Shown here: in pieces, positions 57,512 to 64,000 of the stretch
How the letters are laid out: every line of letters begins with the position of its first letter
How positions within the stretch are numbered: the first letter of the stretch is position 1
Source of the DNA: Chitinimonas taiwanensis DSM 18899
Lineage (GTDB): Bacteria > Pseudomonadota > Gammaproteobacteria > Burkholderiales > Chitinimonadaceae
NCBI RefSeq assembly: GCF_900119825.1
Contig: NZ_FPKR01000016.1
Location: forward strand, 33,310 to 97,309
Direction: 5' to 3'
Length of the DNA stretch: 64,000 bases
Notes under the pieces: model-generated
What the model was told of the DNA's origin: nothing
The model's database searches: none
The model's input: only the letters and a program-made list of their open reading frames with translations
Position numbers and translations under genes: made by a program

Positions 57512-57955
57512 ATGGCCAAGCCTTTTCAATTCGCATTCTTGCTTGAGCTGGCCATCGACAAGCGCGAAGAAGCGGCACGTCTGATCAGCGTGGCCATCAA
57601 CCGCATGCAGCAGGTGCGAGAGCGATGCGAGCAGATCGAGCAATACCGTGCCGAGTATCGCCAGCGCCTGACCGACACCGCCAGCCGTGGCATGCGCATT
57701 CACCAGTGGAATGACTTCCAGCTCTTTCTGGCCAAGCTCGATGTGGCGGTGGAGCAGCAGGCACAGGAGCTGGTTCGTGCCGAGGCGCAGGTGGAGGCAG
57801 CCAAACAGGCTTGGCGTGAACGTGAGCAGGATGTGAAGGCTTACGAGATGCTGCAGGCGCGTCATGAGGAGCGCGAGGGGCAGCGTGAAGCGCGCCGTGA
57901 GCAGAGCATGGCGGATGAATGGGCCAGCAATATGCATCGACGCGGTCATCATTAA
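57512..57955 (+). CDS. fliJ: Flagellar export chaperone FliJ
   Basis: 147-residue coiled-coil chaperone that fits inside the FliI ring. MAKPFQFAFLLELAIDKREE opens the family pattern, followed by heptad-rich helices (IEQYRAEYRQRLTDTASRGM, VEQQAQELVRAEAQVEAAK) and a charged, His-ended tail. The ATG at 57512 is used; a GTG at 57506 would add two residues. It lies between fliI and a sigma-54 promoter for fliK. Confidence 0.92.
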   Translation: MAKPFQFAFLLELAIDKREEAARLISVAINRMQQVRERCEQIEQYRAEYRQRLTDTASRGMRIHQWNDFQLFLAKLDVAVEQQAQELVRAEAQVEAAKQAWREREQDVKAYEMLQARHEEREGQREARREQSMADEWASNMHRRGHH

Positions 57956-57965
57956 CGGCTCCTCT

Positions 57966-57981
57966 TGGCATTGTCCTTGCT
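57966..57981 (+). promoter_or_regulatory. Sigma-54 (-24/-12) promoter of fliK
   Basis: TGGCAT-N5-TTGCT in exact spacing, near consensus. It starts 11 bases after fliJ and predicts transcription from about 57993, giving fliK-fliL onward a promoter of their own, probably FleR-dependent. Confidence 0.85.
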
Positions 57982-58040
57982 AATTGTTGTTCGAGCCCCG
58001 CATCAAGCCGGGCAAGACGACTTACTCAAGGATGACAGTC

Positions 58041-59174
58041 ATGGCCGTCGCCTCCAGCAATAACAATCTGATCGCCGCCCTGAGCGCGGCACCGGCCAAG
58101 GCCGGCGGCCGCCCCAGCGAGGGCGAGGCGGACTTCAGTGCCTCGCTCAATCAGCAGATTCAGACCCGCCAGAATGAAACAGCCCCCGCCACGGATGGCG
58201 CCAAGCCGGCCGAATCGGCGGAGCCCAGCACCCCTGCGGTAGCGGAATCCGGCAGTACAGGCGAAGCGACTGAGCCCGGCAAGGCAGGTGATGCTGCTCA
58301 GCCTGGCGAGGACGGACAGTCGGCCAGTGCTGAAGCTGAGCGCGCGGCTGCAGAGCAGGCACAGGCGGCGCAGGCCGGCAATGCCGCACTGCTGGCCCAG
58401 TTGCGTAACTTCGTCGACCAGGGGCTGGATGCGGAGCAGGCCAAGGCGGAGGCGGGCGAGAATCCGCTCCTGCAGCACGCGGGCCTGGCCAAGAGCTTGC
58501 TGGATCAAAAGGCCGACAAGGCAGCCAGCGCAAGTGACCTGGCGGCCAAACTTGCCGCCGACCGGCAGGGACTACCGCTGGAGACGAGTGCGGCCGGCCA
58601 GCGTGCCAGCGATACCGCATTTGCCAGCCAGCTTGAGCAGAGCATGCAGCCCGACGCAAGGGTGACGCAGCAACTCGGCCAGCTTGGTACTCAGCCGCAA
58701 GCCCGTAACCCGGTCAGCGAGTCGAACAAGGCGCTGTATGCAGTCAATCAGCCGGTAGGCAGTACTGCCTGGGACCGCGCGGTTGGTCATAAGGTGGTGA
58801 TGATGGTCAGCAATCAGCAGCAGGAAGTGGAGATGCAGCTGAATCCGCCTAATCTCGGCCCACTGGAGGTGAAGCTCAGCCTGAACCAGGATCAGGCCAG
58901 CCTGACCTTCGTGGCAGCCCATGCCCCGGTCAGGGAAGCGCTGCAGAACTCGATGCCGCGTTTGCAGGAAATGCTGGCGGAAAGCGGTATTCAGCTTGGC
59001 CAGGTCAATGTGCAGGCGCGCAATGAGCCGGGCCAGCAGCCAGGGCAGGGCGAGCCGGGCCAGCCTGGTTTTGCGCGCCAGAGCGCCGCGCAGGCGGAGG
59101 AGGTGCCGGCGGTACCGGCCTGGCGCACTCGGGCGATGAGCGCCTTGCCGGGTAATGTGAATTTATTCGTTTGA
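58041..59174 (+). CDS. fliK: Flagellar hook-length control protein FliK
   Basis: 377-residue secreted ruler. A long, low-complexity Ala/Glu/Gln/Ser-rich N-terminal region (to about residue 240) precedes the C-terminal FliK domain: WDRAVGHKVVMMVSNQQQEV, then MQLNPPNLGPLEVKLSLNQ and LTFVAAHAPVREALQNSMPR with LREMLAESGI-like LQEMLAESGIQLGQVNV. The C-terminal catalytic switch domain acts on FlhB. ATG 58041 has AAGGA upstream; an ATG at 58032 is also possible. Preceded by a sigma-54 promoter. Confidence 0.95.
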   Translation: MAVASSNNNLIAALSAAPAKAGGRPSEGEADFSASLNQQIQTRQNETAPATDGAKPAESAEPSTPAVAESGSTGEATEPGKAGDAAQPGEDGQSASAEAERAAAEQAQAAQAGNAALLAQLRNFVDQGLDAEQAKAEAGENPLLQHAGLAKSLLDQKADKAASASDLAAKLAADRQGLPLETSAAGQRASDTAFASQLEQSMQPDARVTQQLGQLGTQPQARNPVSESNKALYAVNQPVGSTAWDRAVGHKVVMMVSNQQQEVEMQLNPPNLGPLEVKLSLNQDQASLTFVAAHAPVREALQNSMPRLQEMLAESGIQLGQVNVQARNEPGQQPGQGEPGQPGFARQSAAQAEEVPAVPAWRTRAMSALPGNVNLFV

Positions 59175-59315
59175 GCGAAGTTGGTGGCTGGAAAGCGTGA
59201 AACCCGCACCCATGCTTGTTCCTGTGGCGGGATTGCTTTATAACGCGGCAAGGTGCGGCAGCTGTGCGCGCACCGCTCGTTTAGATCAAGACGCTTTCAA
59301 AAAGGATGATTTCTT

Positions 59316-59891
59316 ATGGCAGAGGCCAAGAAACCCGCGCCCGCAGCTGAGCCGAATGCCGCCGCGCCCAAGGCAAAGAAGAATGTGATCCTGTATGTGG
59401 TCATCGCCTTGCTGGTGTTGGTGATTGTGGTGGGTGGTGCTTTTGCAACCTGGCTGTTTATGACGATTTCGGCCAACCAGAATTTTGGTGAGCCGGCGGC
59501 CACGACCGAGGCACATGCCGAGGAACCCGCCAGCGACAAGAAGGCGGCCAAGAAGAAAGAGAAAAAGAAGACCGAGGCGGGTGCGCCGCCGGTGTTCGAC
59601 AAGCTCGATACCTATACCGTGAACCTGCAAGGGGGCACGGTGCTGCAGACCGAGATTCATGTGCAGGTGGCCGACGAGGCGCAGAAGGAAGTGGTCAAGA
59701 GCTATCTGCCGCGCATCAGCAGCCAGGTCAATCTGCTGCTGAGCTCGAAAAAGCAGGAAGAACTGGCCACACTGGAAGGCAAGGTGGCATTGATGGCCGA
59801 GCTCAAGCAGACCATCAACAAGGTACTGGATGCCAAGGATGATGAGGACGGCGTAATGAGCGTCGAATTCAAGACCTTTATCGTTCAGTAG
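59316..59891 (+). CDS. fliL: Flagellar basal-body protein FliL
   Basis: 191-residue stator-associated protein. An Ala/Lys/Pro N-terminal tail is followed by one membrane segment (about 27-50; VILYVVIALLVLVIVVGGAF), a Lys/Glu linker (about 65-90), and the stomatin-like FliL domain ending VMSVEFKTFIVQ, the conserved C-terminus. AAAGGA precedes the ATG. The 141-base gap from fliK contains no further feature. Confidence 0.95.
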   Translation: MAEAKKPAPAAEPNAAAPKAKKNVILYVVIALLVLVIVVGGAFATWLFMTISANQNFGEPAATTEAHAEEPASDKKAAKKKEKKKTEAGAPPVFDKLDTYTVNLQGGTVLQTEIHVQVADEAQKEVVKSYLPRISSQVNLLLSSKKQEELATLEGKVALMAELKQTINKVLDAKDDEDGVMSVEFKTFIVQ

Positions 59892-59928
59892 ATTTATTCA
59901 GCAGTAGTGAGCAGGGCGGGGCACGATC

Positions 59929-60948
59929 ATGGCCGACGATATACTTTCCCAGGAAGAGGTTGATGCTCTCCTGCGCGGCGTTACCGGTGAGGACGAGGAC
60001 GCCGATGAGGGGCTCGACTCCTCGGCCATTCGTGCCTACGACATCGGTCGCCAGGAACGTATCGTGCGCGGCCGTATGCCGACGCTCGAAGTCATCAACG
60101 AGCGTTTCGCGCGCAATCTGCGCATCGGCCTGTTCAACTTCATGCGCCGCTCGGCCGAGATTTCGGTCGGGCCGGTACGGGTGCAGAAATACAGCGAATT
60201 CATCCGCAATCTGGTCGTGCCGACCAACCTGAACCTGATTCACATGAAGCCGCTGCGCGGCACCGGCTTGTTTATCTTCGACCCGGACCTCGTGTTCCTG
60301 GTGGTCGACAATATGTTTGGCTCCGATGGTCGCTACCACGTGCGCGTGGAAGGCCGCGACTTCACCCCCACCGAGCAGCGCATCATTCAGCGTCTGTTGG
60401 AAGTGGTGATGGAGGAGTACCGCAAGTCTTGGGAGCCGGTGTTCAAGACTGAGTTCAGCTATGTGCGCTCGGAGATGAACACTCAGTTCGCCAATATCGC
60501 CACGCCGACCGAAGTGGTGGTGGCTTTCACCTTCAAGATTGAGCTCGGTTCGGGCGGCGGCGATTTCCACGTCTGCTTCCCCTACTCGATGATCGAACCA
60601 CTGCGCGACCTGCTGTATAGCTCGATGCAGGCTGACCGTATGGAGTCGGATAATCGTTGGGTCAAGCTGCTGTCGCGCGAAATCCAGAACTCCGATGTGG
60701 ATCTGATCGCCAATCTGGGTACGGCCAAGATCACGCTGGGAGATATTCTGGAGCTGAAGGCCGGTGATGTGATCGGCATCGATATCCCTGAAACCATCGT
60801 GGCTGAGGTGGATGGCGTGCCTTTGCTGGAAGGGCACTATGGTATTCTGCACGGCCAATATGCGCTGAAGGTTGAGCGGCTCCTGACAACGCCGGAGAGC
60901 TTGTCACTCGATGAGGAGCCCCTGGAGGGACTGAACGATGAGCAATGA
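59929..60948 (+). CDS. fliM: Flagellar motor switch protein FliM
   Basis: 339-residue C-ring switch protein. The N-terminal CheY-P-binding peptide is ILSQEEVDALLRGV (residues about 4-17). The middle CheC-like domain includes RNLRIGLFNFMRRSAEISVG and a GGxG-type loop, and the C-terminal FliN-like domain begins at about 255 (LGTAKITLGDILELKAGDVI). It is followed by fliN with an 11-base overlap. Confidence 0.98.
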   Translation: MADDILSQEEVDALLRGVTGEDEDADEGLDSSAIRAYDIGRQERIVRGRMPTLEVINERFARNLRIGLFNFMRRSAEISVGPVRVQKYSEFIRNLVVPTNLNLIHMKPLRGTGLFIFDPDLVFLVVDNMFGSDGRYHVRVEGRDFTPTEQRIIQRLLEVVMEEYRKSWEPVFKTEFSYVRSEMNTQFANIATPTEVVVAFTFKIELGSGGGDFHVCFPYSMIEPLRDLLYSSMQADRMESDNRWVKLLSREIQNSDVDLIANLGTAKITLGDILELKAGDVIGIDIPETIVAEVDGVPLLEGHYGILHGQYALKVERLLTTPESLSLDEEPLEGLNDEQ

Positions 60949-61381
60949 AGAAGAGCAGGGCCTAGACGACTGGGCTGCCGCCCTCGCTGAGCAGCAGACA
61001 GCTGAAGCGGCGGTCATGGAGGCTGCGGCTGCCGCAGCCCCGGCGGCGAGCGCACAGAATGTCGCTCCGGCCGATATCTTCCGCCGCTTCGACGCACAGC
61101 CGGAAAAGCCGTCCGGCCCGTCCAGCATCGACATGATCATGGATATCCCGGTCACCATGACCGTGGAGCTGGGGCGAACCAAGATCGCCATCCGCAGCCT
61201 GTTGCAGCTGGCTCAGGGCTCGGTGGTCGAGCTGGATGGCTTGGCTGGTGAGCCGATGGATGTGCTGGTGAACGGCACGTTGATCGCCCAGGGCGAGGTG
61301 GTGGTGGTGAACGACAAGTTCGGCATCCGGCTGACTGACATCATTACCCCGGCTGAACGTATCCGCCGCCTGCATAAATAG
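60938..61381 (+). CDS. fliN: Flagellar motor switch protein FliN
   Basis: 147-residue C-ring component. Acidic/Ala-rich N-terminal arm, then the SpoA domain: DIPVTMTVELGRTKIAIRSL, QGSVVELDGLAGEPMDVLVN and GEVVVVNDKFGIRLTDI. The ATG lies inside the end of fliM, with GGAGG nine bases upstream. Its stop abuts the fliO ATG. Confidence 0.98.
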   Translation: MSNEEEQGLDDWAAALAEQQTAEAAVMEAAAAAAPAASAQNVAPADIFRRFDAQPEKPSGPSSIDMIMDIPVTMTVELGRTKIAIRSLLQLAQGSVVELDGLAGEPMDVLVNGTLIAQGEVVVVNDKFGIRLTDIITPAERIRRLHK

Positions 61382-61894
61382 ATGCTTGCCAACGCGAAAC
61401 CATTGATCCCACGAATGAGTATTGCTAACTACCGAGCCGCCGCCCTTTTTGCGGCGGCTTCTGTTTATATTGCTGCCGCTGAGCCGGTGACACCGGTTGC
61501 GCCGGGTTCGCTGACCGCCGGCCCAGGTTTGAGCTCCTTCCTGCAGGTTTTCCTTGCCCTGGGCTTGGTGATTGCAGCCATTTTCCTGGCGGCGTGGTTG
61601 ATGCGCCGCTTAAGCCCCGGTCACTTTGCCGGTGCCGCTCAGCTACGTGTGGTGGGTGGAGTGATGGTTGGTCAGAAAGAGCGTGTGGTGGTGGTTGAGC
61701 TGGCCGATACCTGGCTGGTACTCGGGGTGACTTCGGCCCAGGTGTCCACGCTACATACCTTGGCTAAGCCGGAGAAGGCAGATATCACCTCCGTACAGAC
61801 GAATCCATTTGCAGAGCGTTTGGCCGCGGCGCTCAGGCTGCGTAAATCCAGCGATGAGGCAGGCGCGCACGCCACACCGGTGGATGCGCCATGA
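61382..61894 (+). CDS. fliO: Flagellar export protein FliO
   Basis: 170-residue membrane protein assisting FliP assembly. A hydrophobic N-terminal segment (about 17-32) looks like a signal sequence, then a membrane helix (about 52-72; [20 protein letters not shown]), MRRLSPGH, and the FliO domain with [20 protein letters not shown] and DTWLVLGVT. The ATG at 61382 directly follows the fliN stop; an ATG at 61415 is an alternative that gives a more normal signal peptide. Confidence 0.9.
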   Translation: MLANAKPLIPRMSIANYRAAALFAAASVYIAAAEPVTPVAPGSLTAGPGLSSFLQVFLALGLVIAAIFLAAWLMRRLSPGHFAGAAQLRVVGGVMVGQKERVVVVELADTWLVLGVTSAQVSTLHTLAKPEKADITSVQTNPFAERLAAALRLRKSSDEAGAHATPVDAP

Positions 61895-62628
61895 AGCGCC
61901 GCACGATAATGATTGGCGTGGCGGCCTTGGCCCTGCCTGCCCTGGCGGCTGATCCCGGCTTGCCTTTGCTGACCAGCCAGCCTAGCGGGGCAGGGCAGAG
62001 CTATTCCCTGACGCTGCAAACGCTGCTCTTTTTGACCAGTCTGACCTTCTTGCCGGCGGTTCTGCTCATGATGACCGCCTTCACGCGCATCGTGATTGTG
62101 TTGTCCTTGCTGCGTCAGTCCCTGGGCACGATGCAGGCGCCGCCCAATCAGGTCATCGTTGGCCTGTCGCTGTTTCTCACCGTTTTTGTTATGTCGCCGG
62201 TGCTGGACAAGATCTGGGTTGAGGCTTACCAGCCCTATAGTCAGGATCAGATCAGCTTTAATCAGGCTGTGGAGCGCGCTGCCCAGCCACTCAAGCAGTT
62301 CATGCTCAAGCAGACACGTCAAAAGGACTTGGCTTTCTTTGTAGAGATTTCCCAAAGCGCCCGCCCGGCAGGACCGGAAGACATCAGCCTGAAGGTGCTG
62401 GTGCCGGCTTTCGTGACCAGCGAGCTGAAAACGGCTTTTCAGATCGCTTTCCTAGTCATGATTCCGTTTCTGATCATCGATATGGTGGTCGCTAGCGTGT
62501 TGATGGCCATGGGTATGATGATGGTCAGTCCGGTGACGATCTCTCTGCCATTCAAGATTATTCTGTTTGTATTGGTGGATGGCTGGACTTTGCTAATTGG
62601 CTCGCTGGTACAGAGCTTTTACGTGTAG
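61891..62628 (+). CDS. fliP: Flagellar export gate protein FliP
   Basis: 245-residue core of the export gate. A signal peptide ending in ALAADPG is followed by the family blocks [58 protein letters not shown] and [20 protein letters not shown]. Four membrane helices expected. Overlaps fliO by ATGA, a translationally coupled arrangement. Confidence 0.98.
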   Translation: MKRRTIMIGVAALALPALAADPGLPLLTSQPSGAGQSYSLTLQTLLFLTSLTFLPAVLLMMTAFTRIVIVLSLLRQSLGTMQAPPNQVIVGLSLFLTVFVMSPVLDKIWVEAYQPYSQDQISFNQAVERAAQPLKQFMLKQTRQKDLAFFVEISQSARPAGPEDISLKVLVPAFVTSELKTAFQIAFLVMIPFLIIDMVVASVLMAMGMMMVSPVTISLPFKIILFVLVDGWTLLIGSLVQSFYV

Positions 62629-62639
62629 CGAGGCTGCTT

Positions 62640-62909
62640 ATGTCGCCAGAGATGGTTATTACGGTTATTCAGCGCGCTTTCGAAGTCATGATCCTGGTTG
62701 GTGGTCCAATGCTGCTGGCCGGTTTGGTGATCGGCTTGCTGATTAGCGTGTTTCAGGCCGCCACTCAGATTAACGAAGCGACGCTGTCCTTTATCCCCAA
62801 GCTGCTGGTCACCTTCCTAGTTGCAGTCTTGGCGGGGCCTTGGATGCTTTCCCTGTTGATGGACTATACGGTGCGCCTGTATCAGGCCATCCCCAGCATG
62901 ATTGGCTAG
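62640..62909 (+). CDS. fliQ: Flagellar export gate protein FliQ
   Basis: 89-residue two-helix export-gate protein. It shows AFEVMILVGGPMLLAGLVIG, then GLLISVFQAATQINEATLSF, the diagnostic FliQ block, and VAVLAGPWMLSLLMDY. Its stop overlaps the ribosome site for fliR. Confidence 0.98.
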   Translation: MSPEMVITVIQRAFEVMILVGGPMLLAGLVIGLLISVFQAATQINEATLSFIPKLLVTFLVAVLAGPWMLSLLMDYTVRLYQAIPSMIG

Positions 62910-62919
62910 GGAGTCCATC

Positions 62920-63705
62920 TTGTTCAATGTCACCGATGCGCAAATCGAGGCCTGGCTGAGTCTGCTGGCCTGGCCCTTGTTTCGCATCCTGGGCATCTTT
63001 GCTACCGACCCTTTCTTCTCCAGCCGCACTATTCCTGGTCGGGTCAGGCTGGGCTTGGCCTTGATGCTGACCCTCCTTGTGGCGCCCTCGCTACCACCGC
63101 TGCCCGATATTGCGGTGGTATCCCCCTTGGGTGTGCTTATCCTGGTCCAGCAGATTCTGATTGGTGTCGCGATCGGTTTCACGATGCGGCTGGTTTTTGC
63201 CTCGGTCGAAATGGCCGGCCACTTGGCTGGTCTGCAGATGGGCCTTGGTTTTGCCAGCTTCTATGATCCGCAACATGGCACCAATACCGCGGTGGTTGCG
63301 CAATTCACTAGCCTGCTGACGCTGCTATTGTTTCTGGCCATGAATGGCCACTTGGTGGTCATTGAAACAATTGTGCATAGCTTTGCCTTGCTGCCGATCT
63401 CCGCAGAACCCATCAAACCGGCGGGCTTCAAGCTGCTGGTTGATGCGGCCGGCCAGATATTCGTGCTGGGTGTGCTGCTGTCCTTGCCGGTGCTGGGTGC
63501 TCTATTGATTACCAACTTATCTATTGGTGTCATGTCGCGTGCGGCACCGCAGTTCAATGTGTTCGCTGTGGGTTTTCCGCTAACCCTGGGCATGGGCATC
63601 GCTGCGCTATATCTATCGCTTCCCCAGTTCCCGCCGCATATCCATCGCCTGATTGATGAGGCGACACGTCTGGCATACCGCGTGGCAAAGACTTTCGCTG
63701 GGTAA
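62920..63705 (+). CDS. fliR: Flagellar export gate protein FliR
   Basis: 261-residue export-gate protein with about six hydrophobic segments. The family pattern includes PLFRILGIFATDPFFSSRTI, the block GLQMGLGFASFYDPQHGTNT, then NLSIGVMSRAAPQFNVFAVG and PLTLGMGIAALYLSL. A TTG start at 62920 is best: AGGGAG lies six bases upstream and overlaps the fliQ stop, and the product begins LFNVTDAQIEAWL as in relatives. This is the last gene in the window. Confidence 0.97.
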   Translation: MFNVTDAQIEAWLSLLAWPLFRILGIFATDPFFSSRTIPGRVRLGLALMLTLLVAPSLPPLPDIAVVSPLGVLILVQQILIGVAIGFTMRLVFASVEMAGHLAGLQMGLGFASFYDPQHGTNTAVVAQFTSLLTLLLFLAMNGHLVVIETIVHSFALLPISAEPIKPAGFKLLVDAAGQIFVLGVLLSLPVLGALLITNLSIGVMSRAAPQFNVFAVGFPLTLGMGIAALYLSLPQFPPHIHRLIDEATRLAYRVAKTFAG

Positions 63706-63759
63706 TGCCTTAAGTGTAGCGGGGCGCGCACCCTCAAACATGCTTCTGTAACTTATATG

Positions 63760-63779
63760 AACGCCCCTTTGGGGTGTTT
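63760..63779 (+). terminator. Weak terminator after fliR
   Basis: AACGCCCC and GGGGTGTT form an 8-pair stem (one G-T) with a TTT loop, followed by only TTG. It probably ends the fli transcript inefficiently. Confidence 0.5.
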
Positions 63780-63953
63780 GCATGGTGTTGTGGGTGTTTG
63801 GCGCTGTCTGATCGTGCCTGGGAGTAGGGGTAGGCGAAGTGCTGCGCAGTTTTGCGCGGTGGTGCGTAAAAATTCTTTGGTGCGGTGCTAATTAATAATC
63901 AGGCACTTATGCGTTTTGTGGGGGTGTTCTGTGGAATTTGTTGTTTGGAGGTG

Positions 63954-63982
63954 TTGACGCGATTCGTGTGGCTGCGTATAGT
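63954..63982 (+). promoter_or_regulatory. Strong promoter of rRNA/tRNA type facing out of the window
   Basis: TTGACG (63954-63959), a 17-base spacer and TATAGT (63977-63982), then a GC-rich TCGCCTC discriminator. Upstream 63870-63900 is AT-rich and could be an UP element. Apart from this and the weak terminator, 63706-64000 holds no gene or repeat. The downstream gene, perhaps 16S rRNA, lies outside the window. Confidence 0.6.
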
Positions 63983-64000
63983 TCGCCTCTCTGCTGCTGA

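Overview
The window is a chromosomal segment of a high-GC, motile Gram-negative bacterium. The order rpsB-tsf-pyrH-frr-uppS-cdsA-dxr-rseP-bamA-skp-lpxD-fabZ-lpxA-lpxB-rnhB, the rpe/gph/trpE/trpG/trpD neighbourhood, a FleS/FleR (FlrB/FlrC)-type flagellar two-component pair and duplicated cheV genes together point to the Betaproteobacteria, probably a Neisseriales-like lineage. The taxonomic placement is inference from gene order and protein character, not from a search. I see no CRISPR array, insertion sequence, prophage or tRNA gene; coding density is high and the content is mostly core chromosome.

Region 1 (1-16.6 kb, mostly minus strand) is amino-acid biosynthesis and miscellaneous housekeeping: trpD (cut by the window edge), leuA, a FAD amine oxidase, a large lipoprotein, trpG, a META-type lipoprotein on the opposite strand, trpE, gph, an SDR, rpe, apaG, an unknown gene, a degenerate ArnD-like protein, a four-repeat DUF4397 lipoprotein, an Smr protein and trxB. 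The trp genes are broken up by unrelated genes. Two short unannotated reading frames are candidate leader peptides: a 15-codon one with two Trp codons before trpE, and a Leu-rich 48-codon one overlapping the start of leuA.

Region 2 (16.8-31.6 kb, plus strand) runs from translation (rpsB with a structured, probably S2-binding leader; tsf; pyrH; frr) into isoprenoid, phospholipid and envelope biogenesis (uppS, cdsA, dxr, rseP, bamA, skp, lpxD, fabZ, lpxA, lpxB) and ends with rnhB.

Region 3 (31.7-46.2 kb) holds the stator genes motAB, a membrane-anchored methyltransferase, two HDOD proteins (one fused to a degenerate EAL domain), a PilZ-like protein, an rRNA methyltransferase, ung, and a minus-strand chemotaxis block cheV-cheV-cheY-cheZ-cheA.

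Region 4 (46.4-63.7 kb, plus strand) is a flagellar regulatory and export/basal-body cluster: fleS, an HsbA-like STAS protein, an HsbR-like receiver/PP2C/kinase protein, a receiverless CheB, fleR, then fliE-F-G-H-I-J-K-L-M-N-O-P-Q-R. Good sigma-54 promoter matches precede fliE and fliK, as expected for FleR targets. Between fliF and fliG lies a 49-codon frame whose product resembles the FliG-binding tail of FliF; this is the most unusual coding signal in the window. The last 300 bases carry no gene but contain a near-consensus strong promoter of the rRNA type facing out of the window.
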